Shown: piece after piece, positions 31,829 through 44,519 of the stretch
How positions within the stretch are numbered: position 1 is the stretch's first letter
Layout of the letters: each line of letters opens with the position of its first letter
From: Primula veris
Taxonomy: Eukaryota > Streptophyta > Magnoliopsida > Ericales > Primulaceae
NCBI GenBank assembly: GCA_963682055.1
Contig: OY821740.1
Location: forward strand, 33,624,795 to 33,688,794
Length of the DNA stretch: 64,000 nt
Direction of reading: 5' to 3'
Made by a program: the position numbers and the translations under genes
Notes under the pieces: model-generated
Seen by the model: only the letters and a program-made list of their open reading frames with translations
Databases searched by the model: none
What the model was told of the DNA's origin: nothing

Positions 31829-32489
31829 GTACTTGGAAAAAACGTCTCCTTTTATTTATTGTAACAAAAATATATAAACTTAAAAAGCAGTTGAAAACTT
31901 AACACGCAACACAAATGTTTGAATACCATTAATATTAAACTTTAAAAGTCACAATACTTTTTATGATTATAAAAAGAAACATGTAATGCTATAAAGAAAT
32001 GGGCACGATGTGAAAAATATATGTTGAAGTACATAACACACGATCGTACTATTGAAGATTTTGCTTCGGAAAATGAAAAGGGAATGCATTTAAGATGACT
32101 GCAATTGATTTGATGATTTTTATAATATTATATCATTTGACTAAGATGTTAGCGAATAAGATACTGTATTGCTATATCTTTATATTATTAAATTTGCTTG
32201 TCTTTGTTTGAAAGATAATTTGAATAATCGAATATTAATAAGTTTATAACGAAATTTCATGGTAGCGTACGGCAATTAAAAACAGGGCCATAGTATTATT
32301 TTACCCCTGGAAACAAAAAACTTCATACCAGACAATGATGAAAGACCAATACACTATTATGGGTTTACGACTAAGTACCCTCTCCTCAAACTTTTTCACA
32401 CTAAAGAAATGAACTTATACAATGTTACATGGTATTCTCATTATTTTACCTAGTAATGAACAACCAACAAATTAAAAGGATCAAATTCA
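31829..32489. other. 3' flank of the ligase-like gene, AT-rich
   Basis: No coding content. It must hold the 3' UTR and polyadenylation site of the gene to its right. Confidence 0.5.
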
Positions 32490-35400
32490 TTAGAGTCTAG
32501 CAGAAATGAGGGTCTTGAGTTCTCGTCGAAGAATTTTTCCAGCTGCTGATTTTGGTATCGACTGCGTAAACACTACCTTTCTCAGTTTCTTGTATGGTGA
32601 GACCTGTTACACCCAAAAAAATTCCAAAATAAATTAATTAAATTGAAAACTAATAATTTTTATGCACTGATGTACACTTCCCGTCTTAATTCTTGAAGGC
32701 ATGATTAATCAGGTTGTAATTAAGTAACATGATTTCTCAGTGTGTTGTTATAAATCCATGTAACTAAACTACAAATTAATATGCTGGCTAGTTGTCTTTT
32801 AAATAAGGAGCTGGCAACGATAAAAGCTTGGACTACCGTCCGGTCAGTTATACAAAGAAGTGTTGGACAGGAGCCTAGCTACAAGTGTGATTTTTTTAAC
32901 AACGAATACGAAATTAATAAAGTTTATAGGCGTATATCTCCCGAAGACAACAACGGGATATCGTAGATATCAGGCTCCGCTCAAGAGCTTTACGGGCTTT
33001 TCAAGTGAAACGGAGAGCAAACCCCGAGAACAAATAAAATTTCCTCAAATAATATTTTCTATACTATATTTTCTTATCTTAATTAGTTCTAATGGGCCAA
33101 AAGTGTAAGTTTTTCTGGGCAACAAACTAGAACAATTGTTTGTTTAGTCATTGTTTTTCTTTTTTAGTATAAATAATCATGTACGCAATTTTCTTTCTTT
33201 CAAAGCTATTGAATATTTTGTCCACAAAAATGTGTTTATTTTTCTTTTTGTAAGTAAATAAAACACTACTCATGTCCATGTAAATGCTTACTTTAAACTA
33301 GGCTAGAGAGAAATCGTTTACATAGGAAAAAAGCATAATTTCGGGTTCCATACAACTAAGATTGTATAATGTTAGATTAAGTATTAGCTCACCCGACAAT
33401 ACTTTTGGGGTTATTTGGAAAGTATTTTAGATTGCTACAAAAATTAGCGATTTTTCTAGTCCTTATTTCTATTTTGCCAGTCGAATTAGACTTGTTGTAG
33501 AAATATTATGGGAGAAAATATGATAAACAGAATAAAAAAAAAACCTTTGTTTTATATTGTGTTAATTTTTCTGCATCACCAGTAGTAATAAGTAGAATAT
33601 ATAGGAAATAACCTGTTTAGCAACATAGTCCGAAAGAGCTGATTCTGAGAGCCGACTTCCACTTCTCTTGACTACAAATGCGATTGGCACCTCCCCAGCC
33701 TTTTCGTCTTTTGCTCTACAAAATTCAAAATCGAAACAAAAAATGGAGTTGATAGTTTCTAAAGTTGTTTTAGGAACAACATAATAAAATTAGTACAGGA
33801 CAAAGGGACAATTAGATGTCACAAAAAAAATAAACCCTGTAATTAAATGATACGGCCCTTCCGACTTCTGTCTTATAATAATAGTGCACATAATTAGTTT
33901 TCACGAAAATTAATAAGTATGTGTTCTAGTCAGTTGAAGTAAAGTAATAAATATATGTATAAATTTTCAGTTACATACTTAAAATAGTAATTATATTCGA
34001 TTTGCAAATAACAGTACTTATTAAACATGAAGTGTATGAGGATGTAATTTTTTTTGAATAAAAACTGGACTATTACTTGAGACTTACGGGTCAAAACCCA
34101 AAATATGAGGCTCTTTATAACCAATTTCTGGTTTGTTATAGTCTCATGAAATTTCAGGCTATTCAAGTTTTGGATGGCATGAAAACTTGGTTTAAAATAA
34201 GTAGGAATTAGTTGTAGTTTTGAAATTTTCATCCAATCTAAAAACACATCAGGACGTAGCATTGAGAACTTTTAAGTAATCCTGGTAGAATATATAGTTA
34301 ATCAGAGTGGATCTCTGACTATTTTTGTGCATTTCCATACTATACAGAATTTATAATCAATAGCATATAATAATTCGACAACCAGTTTAACTAGTGTATT
34401 GAGCGTGTGTCAGACTCCTCCACCTGTGAGGAGTTCTTAGACTCCTAATATATGAACCATTAGATGGGAGAATTCTCTATAATTAACTCATATCAACTTA
34501 TATTCCTTCTAAATATCTTGATAAGTTCACATTGTTTATAGGTAACACTTTTTAATTATTTAGTTTATTTACTAAAAATTATTACAAATCAAAATATAAT
34601 AGACATATTTTATCTTTTTACAAACCTAAAAAAATAGTTTTAAATTACAACAAAATACAAAAAAATACAAAAAAATTATAAAAAATATAAAAAATCACAA
34701 AAAAAAAAATAATAAGAAATTCTAAAAAATCACAAAAAATTATAAAAAAAAAATCAAAAAAATCATAAAAAATTATTAAAAAAATATAAAAATCACAAAA
34801 AATAACAAGAATTATAAAAAATGAAAAAATAATAAAAAATAAAAAAAAAAATCACAAACTTTTTAAAAAATTACAAAAAAAATATATAATTTTTTTTGTC
34901 AATATAACACTTTTTATACCGGAAAATATTTTTTTTATAAAAAAACATTTTTTCCATCAAAAAGTGAATTTTTTTATACAAAAAGTGGTTTTTACATGAA
35001 AATGTGTCTTTTTTTAATCTAAATGAGCTGAAAGTGCATCTAGTTCAGTCGAAAGTATGTATAGTTTAGTCAAAAACGTATATAGTTCAATAAAAGTGCA
35101 TATAGTTCAATCGAAAGTGCATATAGTTAGTCAAAAGTGCATAAAATTGAGTCGAAATTGCATTCAATTGAGCTGAAAGTACATCTAGTTCCGTTGAAAG
35201 TACATACAATTCGGTCGAAAGTAAATATAGTTCAATAAAAGTGAGTATGCATATAGTTCAGCTAAAAGTGCATCTGGTTCAGCTGAAATTATATCTGGTT
35301 CAGCTTAAAATGCATATAATTTAGTCGAAAGTACATATAGTTAAGTCAAAAGTGCATATAGTCTAGTCGAAAATGAATATAGTTCAGTCGAAAGTACATA

Positions 35401-38400
35401 TAGTTCAATAAAAGTGCATATAGTTCTGTCAAAAATGCATATCATTCAGCTAAAAGTGCATCTGGTTCAGTTAAATGTGCATATGGTTCAGCTGAAAGTG
35501 CATGTGGTTCAGCCAAAAGTACATATAGTTCAATAAAAATGCATATAGTTATGTAAAATATGCATCTAGTTCAGCTAAAAGTGCATATAGTTCAGCTGAA
35601 AGTGCATCTAGTTCAGTCGAAAGTGCATCTAGTATAGTCGAAAGTGCATACAGTTCAATAAAAGTGCATATAGTACAACACAAAAGGTGCATATATTTTA
35701 CTTTAAAGTTAAAAAAAACTGGTTGGATTCGAACCAGTAACCTCTTGAACATTGGATTTGGGTGCAAGCACTCTTACCAATTTGAGCTTACGGATCTAAA
35801 ATTAGTTTCTAAAAAGGCAATTCAAACTTTAACAAACATTGAAATGAGTCAAACGAGAGTTAAATAATAAAATTCACTTTTTGATGAAAAAGTGTTTTTT
35901 GATGAAAAAGTGTTTTTTTATGAAAAAAGTGGTTTTTTATGAAAAAGTGTTTTTTTATGAAAAAACATTTTTTCGGTGTAAAAAGTTGTATATTGACATC
36001 TTTTATGACATTTTATAATTTTTTTGTGATTTTTATAATTTTTTGTGATTTTTTTATTTTTTATAATATTTTTTTGATTTTTTTTGATTTTTTTTTATTT
36101 TTTAATTTTTTTTTTTAATTTTTTGTTATTTTTATGATTTTTTATAATTTTTTTCATTTATGAGGGAGAGAATGAGAGATATTTTCTGTTTTTTTTTATG
36201 AAATTAGATTTTTTTTTAATTTATATAGTATGAAAAAGTGGTAACTCAGTGGAATGCAAATTATCATAAGTATTTAGTGGGAATTAAGGATTGGTCCATT
36301 TCCAAATACAAAATATAAAACACAATCACATATGATTAATAGTCCAATTCAAAACTTGTCTTTTTTTAATGTTAGTTTGAAAAGATTGACAAAAGCCAGA
36401 AAAACACCCGGTGGTTTTAAATCAATCCATTAATTATAAAAATAAAAATAAAAATTGTAGTTACGTGATAAACTACACTTCAAAACTATTTGAAGTGAAC
36501 AAAGATATGGATGATAAATTTAAATTAACATAAACCTATCATACCCCTATTATATTTACAAAAACATACACTTAAAAGTTAAATTATCAAAAACATATTT
36601 TCAATTAATAATTAATAAAAAATAAAAAAGCTGATTCATCCTCACAATCTATTTGTTTTATCTCCTTCTTTCACCTTCTCTCCAATCTCTCTCTTTCTCC
36701 AATCTATCTCTTTCTCACTATCTTCGATCTCTCATCATTCCTCTCTCTTTCCGATCTCTCTCATCATCTTCTCTATATTTTTTCGATCTTTTTCTTCTCA
36801 TCTCTCTCTCTGATCTCTCTTTTCCGTAGAGATTGAGACGGACACATCTATCAAAATGGGTAACGAGTGTGTATAGCGAGGTCAAAAATTCGAGGTTGAT
36901 GTCGACAGAGATGCGGTCGTCGAAAGAGAGGCCCACGACGGTAACGTGATAGTTCAAGATCGGAGAACGGGTAAGACTTAGATATGTTAATTAGTGTATA
37001 ATGTTGAAAAATAAGTGTATGAATTACGTGAATTAAGAATATGGAGTTGAAAATTATGTATATGAATTATGTAAATTGGAGTATGAAATTTACAAATAAG
37101 GGTGAACTCTATAAATCAGGATATGAAATTTTGGAATAAGGGTATAAAAAATACGAATTAGTATATGAACTTTTGAAATAAGAGTATGAAATTTTGAAAT
37201 AACGGTATGAACTTTTAGAATAAGGGTATGAAACATACAAATTATGGTATAAACTTTTGAAATACGGGTATAAACTTTTGGAATAAGGGTATGAAATATA
37301 CAAATTAGGGTATGAATTTTTAGAATAAGGGTATGAACTTTTGAAATAAGGGTATGAACTTTTGAAATAAATGTATGAAATATACAAATTAGGGTATGAA
37401 CTTTTGGGTATGTTTTTGTTAATTAGAAATTTTTTGGTATGTTTTTGTTAATTTAGTTTCAAAAGTAATATGTTTTGTTAATTTATCCTAAAATAAATGA
37501 TGAAACTTAGAACTTCACAAAATTGTGTCTTGGCCCACCGGGTGATCAACAAATCTAAACCTCCCACGTGTCTGACTTCGTTGGCGAAATATGTATAAGT
37601 GTATCAAAATTATTCTAGAGGGGGAGAGTAGTTATTTTGTGGTCCCCTTCTTTGATGGTTTATGCTCTCTATTTATAGGTACGTAAGGTCATGACGGTTA
37701 TTTTTCTTTTTTACCCACACCACGATCTATGTGAAGGATATAACTGTCACTCTATCCACGTTCTAGAGTATGGGCGGTTGTTTGTTAGGTGATGACTAAC
37801 TTTTCTTATCTTTCGCTTGGTATTTCGTTGGGTCATTTTCAGAATAGACCAGACTCTATCTTATATGGTCATGTCCATGTGATGGACGAGACTCTAGACT
37901 ATAGGGTCATTTCCAGTTATGGACGAGACTCTAGACTATAGGGTCATCTTTAGATGATGGACCAGACTCTAGACTATAGGGTCATGTCCAGGTGATGGAC
38001 CAGATTCTAACCTATATGGCCATTTTCAGGTGATGGACCAGACTCTGGGCTATAGGGTCATGTCCAGGTGATGGATCAGATTCTAACCCGCAGGGTCATT
38101 TCCAGGTGATGGACCTATATGATCATTTTCAGGTGATTGACCAGACTATAGGCTATAGGGTCATGTCCAGGTGATGGACCAGACTCTAATATATAGAGTT
38201 ATTTTCAGGTGATGGACCAGACTATAGGCTATATGGTCATGTCGAGGTGATAGACCAGACTCTAGGCTATAGGGTCATGTCCAGGTGATGGACCAGACTA
38301 TAACTTATAGAGTCATTTTCAGGTGATGGACTTATAAGGTCATTTGCAGGTGATGGACCAGACTCTAACATATATGATTATTTTCAGGTGATGGACTAGA

Positions 38401-41400
38401 CTCTAGCCTATATGAGATCGGAACTTGGCGGGTAGGCCAAACTCTTTCAAATAGTTGTCCGACCCATATCTAAATTTTAGGATCAAATATGAGGGTGAAA
38501 CCCGTTCATTAATAACAAAATCATACTAAATTTTATTTTTTAAAGTATATATAGGACCCAGTGGGATAAGCAGTGGGTTATTTTGCGTACAACTAGACTT
38601 TTTGCAGTTTAACTGACACGGAATAACAAAAATAACAAACAACAAAAAATACTAACAGAGTCAGAGACCAATAATGTTGCAACTTGCAAGTGAAAATATT
38701 ACTCACATGATTCATGAGTTACTAAAAACATTGACAACAGCTAAATTTATGGTGACATTTTGAATCAGAGATTCCTGAATGATACAAAAGAATCTTGTTT
38801 TGTTAATTATTTTAAATTAATTTAAATTAGAGCGAATGAAGTAGTTAATGATATTTGTGAATTATTCGATTGAACCCCAAAATTACGATTATTTATAACA
38901 ATGTCCCATCTTCGATAACAATTTCGGCTTATATGTATCAATTTCCGTACCCCTCACGAAAACTTCAAGGTTGTTATCTAGTACTTCATCTACTGCTAAT
39001 AAGGAGTAAACAAATAAGTGTTTTAAGTCACTTACGCTGTTACAGCAGCATCGATGACATCGGGATGAGAAATCAACAGAGACTCCAGCTCCGCAGGAGC
39101 GATCTGGATTGAAAATTGAGTTACTATTATTATTTCTTGTACTTGAAAACAAGAAACGACATTGGCGACTTGGCGTAGTATTAAGAGAATCATGAATTAT
39201 CAATCATTGGAGAAGAAATAGAATTATACATACCTGAAATCCCTTGCACTTGATCATTTCTTTCAAACGATCACATATGTATATGTATCCATCGCTATCG
39301 AAATACACAATATCTCCTGTATGTAGCCAACCATCTTTATCAATTGCCTGAGCAGTTGCCTCCGGATTGTTCAAGTACCCTATTTTATTTTTCCAAATTA
39401 CAAAAGCCATAGCCTTTTAGAAATATACCAAAAGACAACAGAAAAGCAACAGAAATGGCCTAAATGGAATAATAGGGTTAGCAAAAAACAAGCTAATCTA
39501 TCAATATACCTTTCATTGTTCCGGATCCTCGCAATAAAAGTTCGCCTCTTTTGCCAGGTGGCATAAAAGAACCCGTAACAATGTCCACAACTTTAGCTTC
39601 TATATTTGGTGACAAAAGTCCGATTGAAGTATAGTTACAAAGCTTTTTCGTATTAAATCCTCGGGTTGCAACGGCTGTTGACTCGGTCATGCCATAACCC
39701 TGGGAAACGACAGACATTGACATAATGATATCAACAAAATCGTGATCAATTAGCAATTAAAGTACCATATTATAAAAACATCATTGTCGTCATTATAAAA
39801 ACAACGTATCTATGGACTAGCCTGTTTTGTTACTAAAACTCAGAACCTAGAATATTAACAAAAAATAACATTTAGTGTCAAACAGATATGATTATTAAAG
39901 TTTAAATGGGCGAGTTCACATAGGCGGTCATTTTCCTCTATTAGGGGTGGCACTTAGGAGTGTAGGAGGTGCGACCGTATCGAATCTCACGATTCCGATA
40001 AATAATAACAGTAACAAAAAAGGTCCCAGGTGAATTTATGAATTTATAAAAGTAACAAAAATGACCCCAATTTATATTTTGAAATTTCATACTCACAACG
40101 ACAATTGAAAAATATGCCCCAAATTTTCTCTGCACCAAAAACAAAAATCTCATGACCGTCCTGTATAAAGTTTTTGATAAAAAAAAAAATAACAATCTTT
40201 CTCATTATTTAATTTGGAAATCATAATTTCTAAGAATTCTTAGGTGCAATGGAAATGGAAAGGAGGCTCCAATAAAGCACATTGGCCATCGGATTAGATC
40301 CAAATTTCAATATGCAATTTGTTCAATAAAAACAATCTCACCTCTTATTTTCTCTTCTTTTTTTTTAACTTTGTCTATCTTTTTATTTTATTCTCATAAA
40401 ACAAGCTCGTCACTGTTAATGATAAAAAAATTATTTTTTGTCTGACTGATATTTTCGTTAATTTTTTTTGAACTATATGTTGCATGCTATTTATTATTAG
40501 GATATTTGTTTGTCATATTGTTTATTTTTGTCATATTGTCAAAATGATTAGAAGATTTCTTTCCTCAATATATTTATAATTTGATTAATAATTGAGAATT
40601 TTGTTTTCCAAAGTTTTAATTTTTATCAACTGTGAAAATTGTGTTTTGAACGTGGTGTGGATGTAGAAAAAAAATTATATGAATCCAGTCCACTATTATT
40701 TAGGATCTGTCAACCAATATTATTTTTTAGTTTTAATTGTGAATTAATTTTAGGATAATTATATTTGAGTTTATTAATATGTGTTGTGTTTTTAGCAAGT
40801 ATCGCACACTAAATAATAGTAGATCGGGTTCATGGTAGTGATACTCATAGATGCGGATATGGTTCGGTACAAAATACGAGGGAATATGGATTTATATGGT
40901 TTACTTGGTCTTAGTTTGTATCATGTTCTACCGTCCACCAGATCTAACCAACGTGAGAAAATTACAAAGCCATGAAAACGGTTCTATAAAAATTCTCAGC
41001 AAAATCGTTTTTTATTCTGGTAATAATCCATACAAAAAAGATTGTATTATGTTTCTATCCATAGCATGTTTATTAATTTTATAGGAAATATTGAATTCAG
41101 AAAAAAAACAATTCATTTTTTTAACACCTTATATGAACAATATCCTTCAAAAAATTTAGAACATTTGTCCATATATAGCTAGCTAGTACATAAGACATTA
41201 TATAAAACCAAAAGCGCAAAGTACCTGAATAAAGTCAACTTGAGGAAAAGCACAAACAAACTCATCCGCGCTCTTTCGACTCAAGGGAGCAGCCCCACTA
41301 GTCACCTGTTTCAAACTCTTCAATCTTTCTTTCTCTCCTCTCTTTGCCCTCTCTGTTAACGCGTTTATTAGTGGCGGAACAGCGTGAAAATGTGTGATCT

Positions 41401-42250
41401 TATATGTATCTATCGCCTTCACCATTTCCCCAACTTCGAACTTCCTCATTACGACAATTGTACCGCCTAATGTGAATAACCCCATTACGAAAAGGGACAT
41501 TCCGTATATATGAAACATGGGCAAAACCGCTAAATACACATTTTCACTGGCTAAATAATCGTACTGTGAAGCCTCAAATCTCACAAAAAGCTCTATCACG
41601 GAAATAAAGTTTTTATGTGATAGCATAACCCCTTTGCAAGTACCCGTAGTCCCCGAAGAGTACATAATAGCCGCCGTATCATCTTGTCTAATATTAACTT
41701 GGGGAGCTAAATTTGGATCACTAGAAAAGAAATTATCATTATTGAGAAATCCATAATCGACATTTTCTGGAACCGTGATTGTTTTCAAACCTAACTTATC
41801 AAATATTTGGGATTTGGTATGAGTAGTGAACGCGACTTTTGCGCGACAATCAAGAGTTTGTTTCTTTATTTCATTTAAACTACTCAAAGGGTTCATAGGA
41901 GAAACAACAGCTCCTATAGACATAACACCTAACAGAATAACCGGAAGATAGATAGAGTTTGGCAGTAATATTAAAACCACATCGCCACGGGAGATGCCAA
42001 GTTGGCGGAGGCCGGATGCTACTGACTTGACACGTGGCAACAGCTCGGAGTACGGGATTGAGTGGCCTGAGAACGAGTCTATCAAGGCTAAATTGCCGGT
42101 ATGTTTTTTTGAGAAAATGTAAGAAACAACGTCGGTTAAAGGGTTAGTGGGGAGGGACATTTTCAGGTATTTGCTCGAGTAGATTCCGGTTTCGGAAGAA
42201 TACCAGAGTGGGTTGGAAAGGACTGGTTTGGTTTCGTTCAAAATCTCCAT
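32490..42250 (-). CDS. 4-coumarate-CoA-ligase-like acyl-activating enzyme, complete, 6 exons
   Basis: Exons on the minus strand: 42250-41225, 39699-39510, 39379-39234, 39103-39036, 33715-33613 and 32603-32490. They sum to 1647 bp (548 aa plus stop), the usual 4CL length, with GT-AG introns and consistent phases. The enzyme makes acyl-AMP and then acyl-CoA from a carboxylic acid, ATP and CoA. Box I is [15 protein letters not shown]; further blocks are [50 protein letters not shown], and the catalytic lysine in [13 protein letters not shown]. The C-terminal tripeptide ARL fits a type 1 peroxisomal signal. The N-terminus ([26 protein letters not shown]) resembles the 4CL-like branch of Arabidopsis At4g19010 from memory; substrate is not provable here. 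Intron 4 is 5.3 kb and packed with repeats. Confidence 0.93.
34495..36160. mobile_element. Fold-back element with 21-nt tandem core, copy 1 (in intron 4)
   Basis: An A-rich left arm (34640-34900; AAAAATCACAAAAAATTATAA) and a T-rich right arm (35870-36160; TTTTTTGTGATTTTT) are complementary and enclose about 640 bp of 21-nt repeats (GTGCATATAGTTCAGTCGAAA) at 35040-35680. The left terminus (ACTTATATTCCTTCTA then TTTTTAATTATTTAGTTTAT) matches the copy at 44520. A tRNA-like unit follows the core. The right terminus seems cut compared with copy 2. Confidence 0.7.
35718..35795 (-). other. tRNA-like sequence with pol III boxes
   Basis: On the minus strand TAAGCTCAAATTGGTAAGAG resembles an A box and GGTTCGAATCC is a perfect B box, about 45 bp apart, followed by TTTTTTTT. 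The acceptor and T stems do not close properly, so it is a tRNA relic or SINE-type module rather than a working tRNA gene. Confidence 0.6.
36634..36970 (+). other. CT-rich leader-like stretch inside intron 4
   Basis: Dense CTCTCT and TTTCTC (36655-36825) followed by a GC-richer stretch up to 36970. It looks like a 5' UTR in the plus direction, but no coding exon follows. Possibly captured by a transposon. Confidence 0.35.
37085..37410 (+). repeat. 21-nt tandem repeat array in intron 4
   Basis: About 14 diverged units of GGTATGAACTTTTGAAATAA. The period of 21 keeps long open frames by chance. Confidence 0.8.
37850..38415 (+). repeat. 38-bp tandem repeat array in intron 4
   Basis: About 14 diverged units containing GATGGACCAGACTCTA and CTATAGGGTCATGTCCAG, with a few shortened units (for example at 38110 and 38330). 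Confidence 0.85.
40676..40845. mobile_element. MITE-like element in intron 1 of the ligase-like gene
   Basis: ATGAATCCAGTCCACTATTA at the left and TAATAGTAGATCGGGTTCAT at the right are inverted relatives; AATTCA-TTAAAAC-type interior. Shares termini with the repeats at 29249-29742. Confidence 0.6.
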
Positions 42251-42310
42251 TGTTGAGACTTGAGGGGAATAAGAGAGAAGAATATGAAGTTTTTGTATGA
42301 GTTATACGGG

Positions 42311-42319
42311 CTTTATATA
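42311..42319 (-). promoter_or_regulatory. TATA box of the ligase-like gene
   Basis: GTATATAAAGCC on the minus strand about 62 bp before the ATG at 42250; the only good TATA box in the proximal promoter. Confidence 0.65.
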
Positions 42320-42359
42320 CACTTGTATATGAATATATATACATCTATGGAGCTGTCCG

Positions 42360-44515
42360 CCAATTTAAAGGATTAATTTTATAAGATGGAAAATTTTCAT
42401 TTGTCACCTTTTCCTTCGTTTATTCTTTTTCAAAAAGTTAAAAAATTATTTGCCACCCGGGTTTAAACTTTAAATAACAAATTGGTCTTTCATAAGAATT
42501 GTTACAACTTATTTTATAATTTCCATACCCTGTCATGCATGTTCCACTTCTGTCCTGTTCTATATATATATACCTTGGAATTCATTTCCAAGGAGTATTC
42601 GTATCCATACACCTTTGAACCCAATATACACATTTGAATTCATAATTTTGTAGGAGTAACTATTTTTGAAACCACCACTCTATTTGAAATAGAAAGATTA
42701 AAATCCTATTTGGTTATAATATAATGATTATAAATGAAAATTGCTGAATGCCAACTATGATACTCATTCGACTTAAATAACATTCCTAGTCGTATCTATC
42801 TAAAATGGTGGCATGTGTATGTTCCTTTATTTGTATGTTATAAACGAATATGTTACATTCATGGCATTACATGCGTTTAAGTTTCCAAAACTGGTCTATT
42901 CCATAACTGGAATATAATACATGAGTGCATCTAAATGTACCGGATCATTGTAAATTAATTACTCCAGTAAATTTTAGTTAATGAAACAAAGTCATTCATA
43001 TGTGTTTTGGTTCGATTTTGTTAGTATATATAGTAATAATATACAAAGATTCGAACCTGAAAAACAACATAAGTGCAAAATTAAGCGAACCAGACTAAAC
43101 TTCAAGAACAAAAACTGAACTGGCTCAATTTGGGGGTGACAAAGAAATCGAAGATTCACCTCGAAATATCTTATAGCTAATAAAGTGGATTTTATCTTGG
43201 ATATAACTTTAATATATATAGTTGAAAGTTTTAGGCAATTTATGGACAATTATGTTGTTTATGGGACAGTACTATTGTATTCTCAATTGAACCAATGATC
43301 GATCATAGTAGAAGATGGGAAAAAAACCATGTAAGAAAAAAGTGTCTGTTCCTCGAACTTGTCAATTACTTACGTGTTAAATGATAGTTAAAATATGCCA
43401 TTATTTGGGATGGCATCTCGTCAAACTGTTCATTCTCAATTTTTTTAAAAAGCACTATTACCGGTACCGTTACCGTTACCGTTACTGTTACTGTTACTGT
43501 TACAAATAATTAAGATGAGCGGACTAGAAAGACTATTTTAAACTACGTGGATTTTCATTTTAGTTCATTCTTACTCTTCGTTCTTTAAATTTGTAGCGTT
43601 TCTTACCAGTTATCATTAATACATTTGACTAAACAAACATATTAAAACATGATTTTCGTTTTAAAAAAATGATAAAAATGTACGTACTATACTATTCGTA
43701 GTTTATTAAAGAAAACTCACATTTCAAAACTGTTTTAAAAATCAATACATATGCACAAAGAAACTATGTACAAACCATCAAAGGTGACAACATCCTCCAT
43801 AATTCCAAAATTTGTGATTTTTTTTTTATTTTTTTTTTCATCATTTTTTTTCACTAAAATATATTTAAAACGATTATTTGGCACCACTTATTTTTTTTAT
43901 TTCACTTAATGTAGCAATTTATGTTGATTTGGCACTGCTCATGAACCCTTCCTAACTACATGATGTTATTACAGATGCTACATGATACTAATTCTTTTTA
44001 TTATTTATTTTAACTTTGATAAGCACTCATACTATATTATAATTACCAAATATTAAATAATACTCCATAATGTAGGTTTGAGAAATTAAGTATATTTAAA
44101 TGTAGTAATCAATGATTCACCCTTTGATATTGTTGAGTTTTTTTATTTATTTATTTATTTATGAGTGTTGTTATTAATAGGATTGAACAAATCAGGGTGA
44201 AATTACTATTCGCAGTTTTATTTGCTTTAAACCTGATGGTTGCAAATGTAGTTACAAGTGTGGTTGCAACCAAGTTAATCTGATGAACAAAAAACGTCTG
44301 TAATTTTAAAAATAAAAGAACACAGGACGTTTGTAACAAAATTCACCTCTAGTTCTAGGGCTATGTGTTTGGAGCACTCACTCAGTTTGTAGTATTATTT
44401 CAAGAATACAAAATAGAACACAAGACTTATGAAAAACTCTCGGACTCTCTCTAAATTTTTCTGCATATCACTATTTTGTTATTACTAAATAACTACTACT
44501 GGGAATTTCATATAA
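42360..44515. other. Upstream region of the ligase-like gene, repeat-poor
   Basis: No coding content. 43463-43503 is a hexanucleotide microsatellite (GTTACC then GTTACT, about seven units). Confidence 0.6.
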
Positions 44516-44519
44516 GTAT

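Noticed and set aside
32781..33108. Organelle-derived insert or small gene in intron 5 of the ligase-like gene
   Set aside because: GC content is slightly raised, but I recognise no organelle gene and the overlapping ORFs lack motifs.
35718..35795. Functional tRNA gene
   Set aside because: A and B boxes are present but acceptor and T stems do not pair and no proper anticodon loop can be set.
36718..36957. 79-codon arginine/glutamate-rich minus-strand ORF
   Set aside because: It is the complement of the CT-rich stretch in intron 4; composition alone explains it.
37109..37387. 92-codon tyrosine- and serine-rich minus-strand ORF
   Set aside because: Created by the 21-nt array in intron 4; no independent gene signal.
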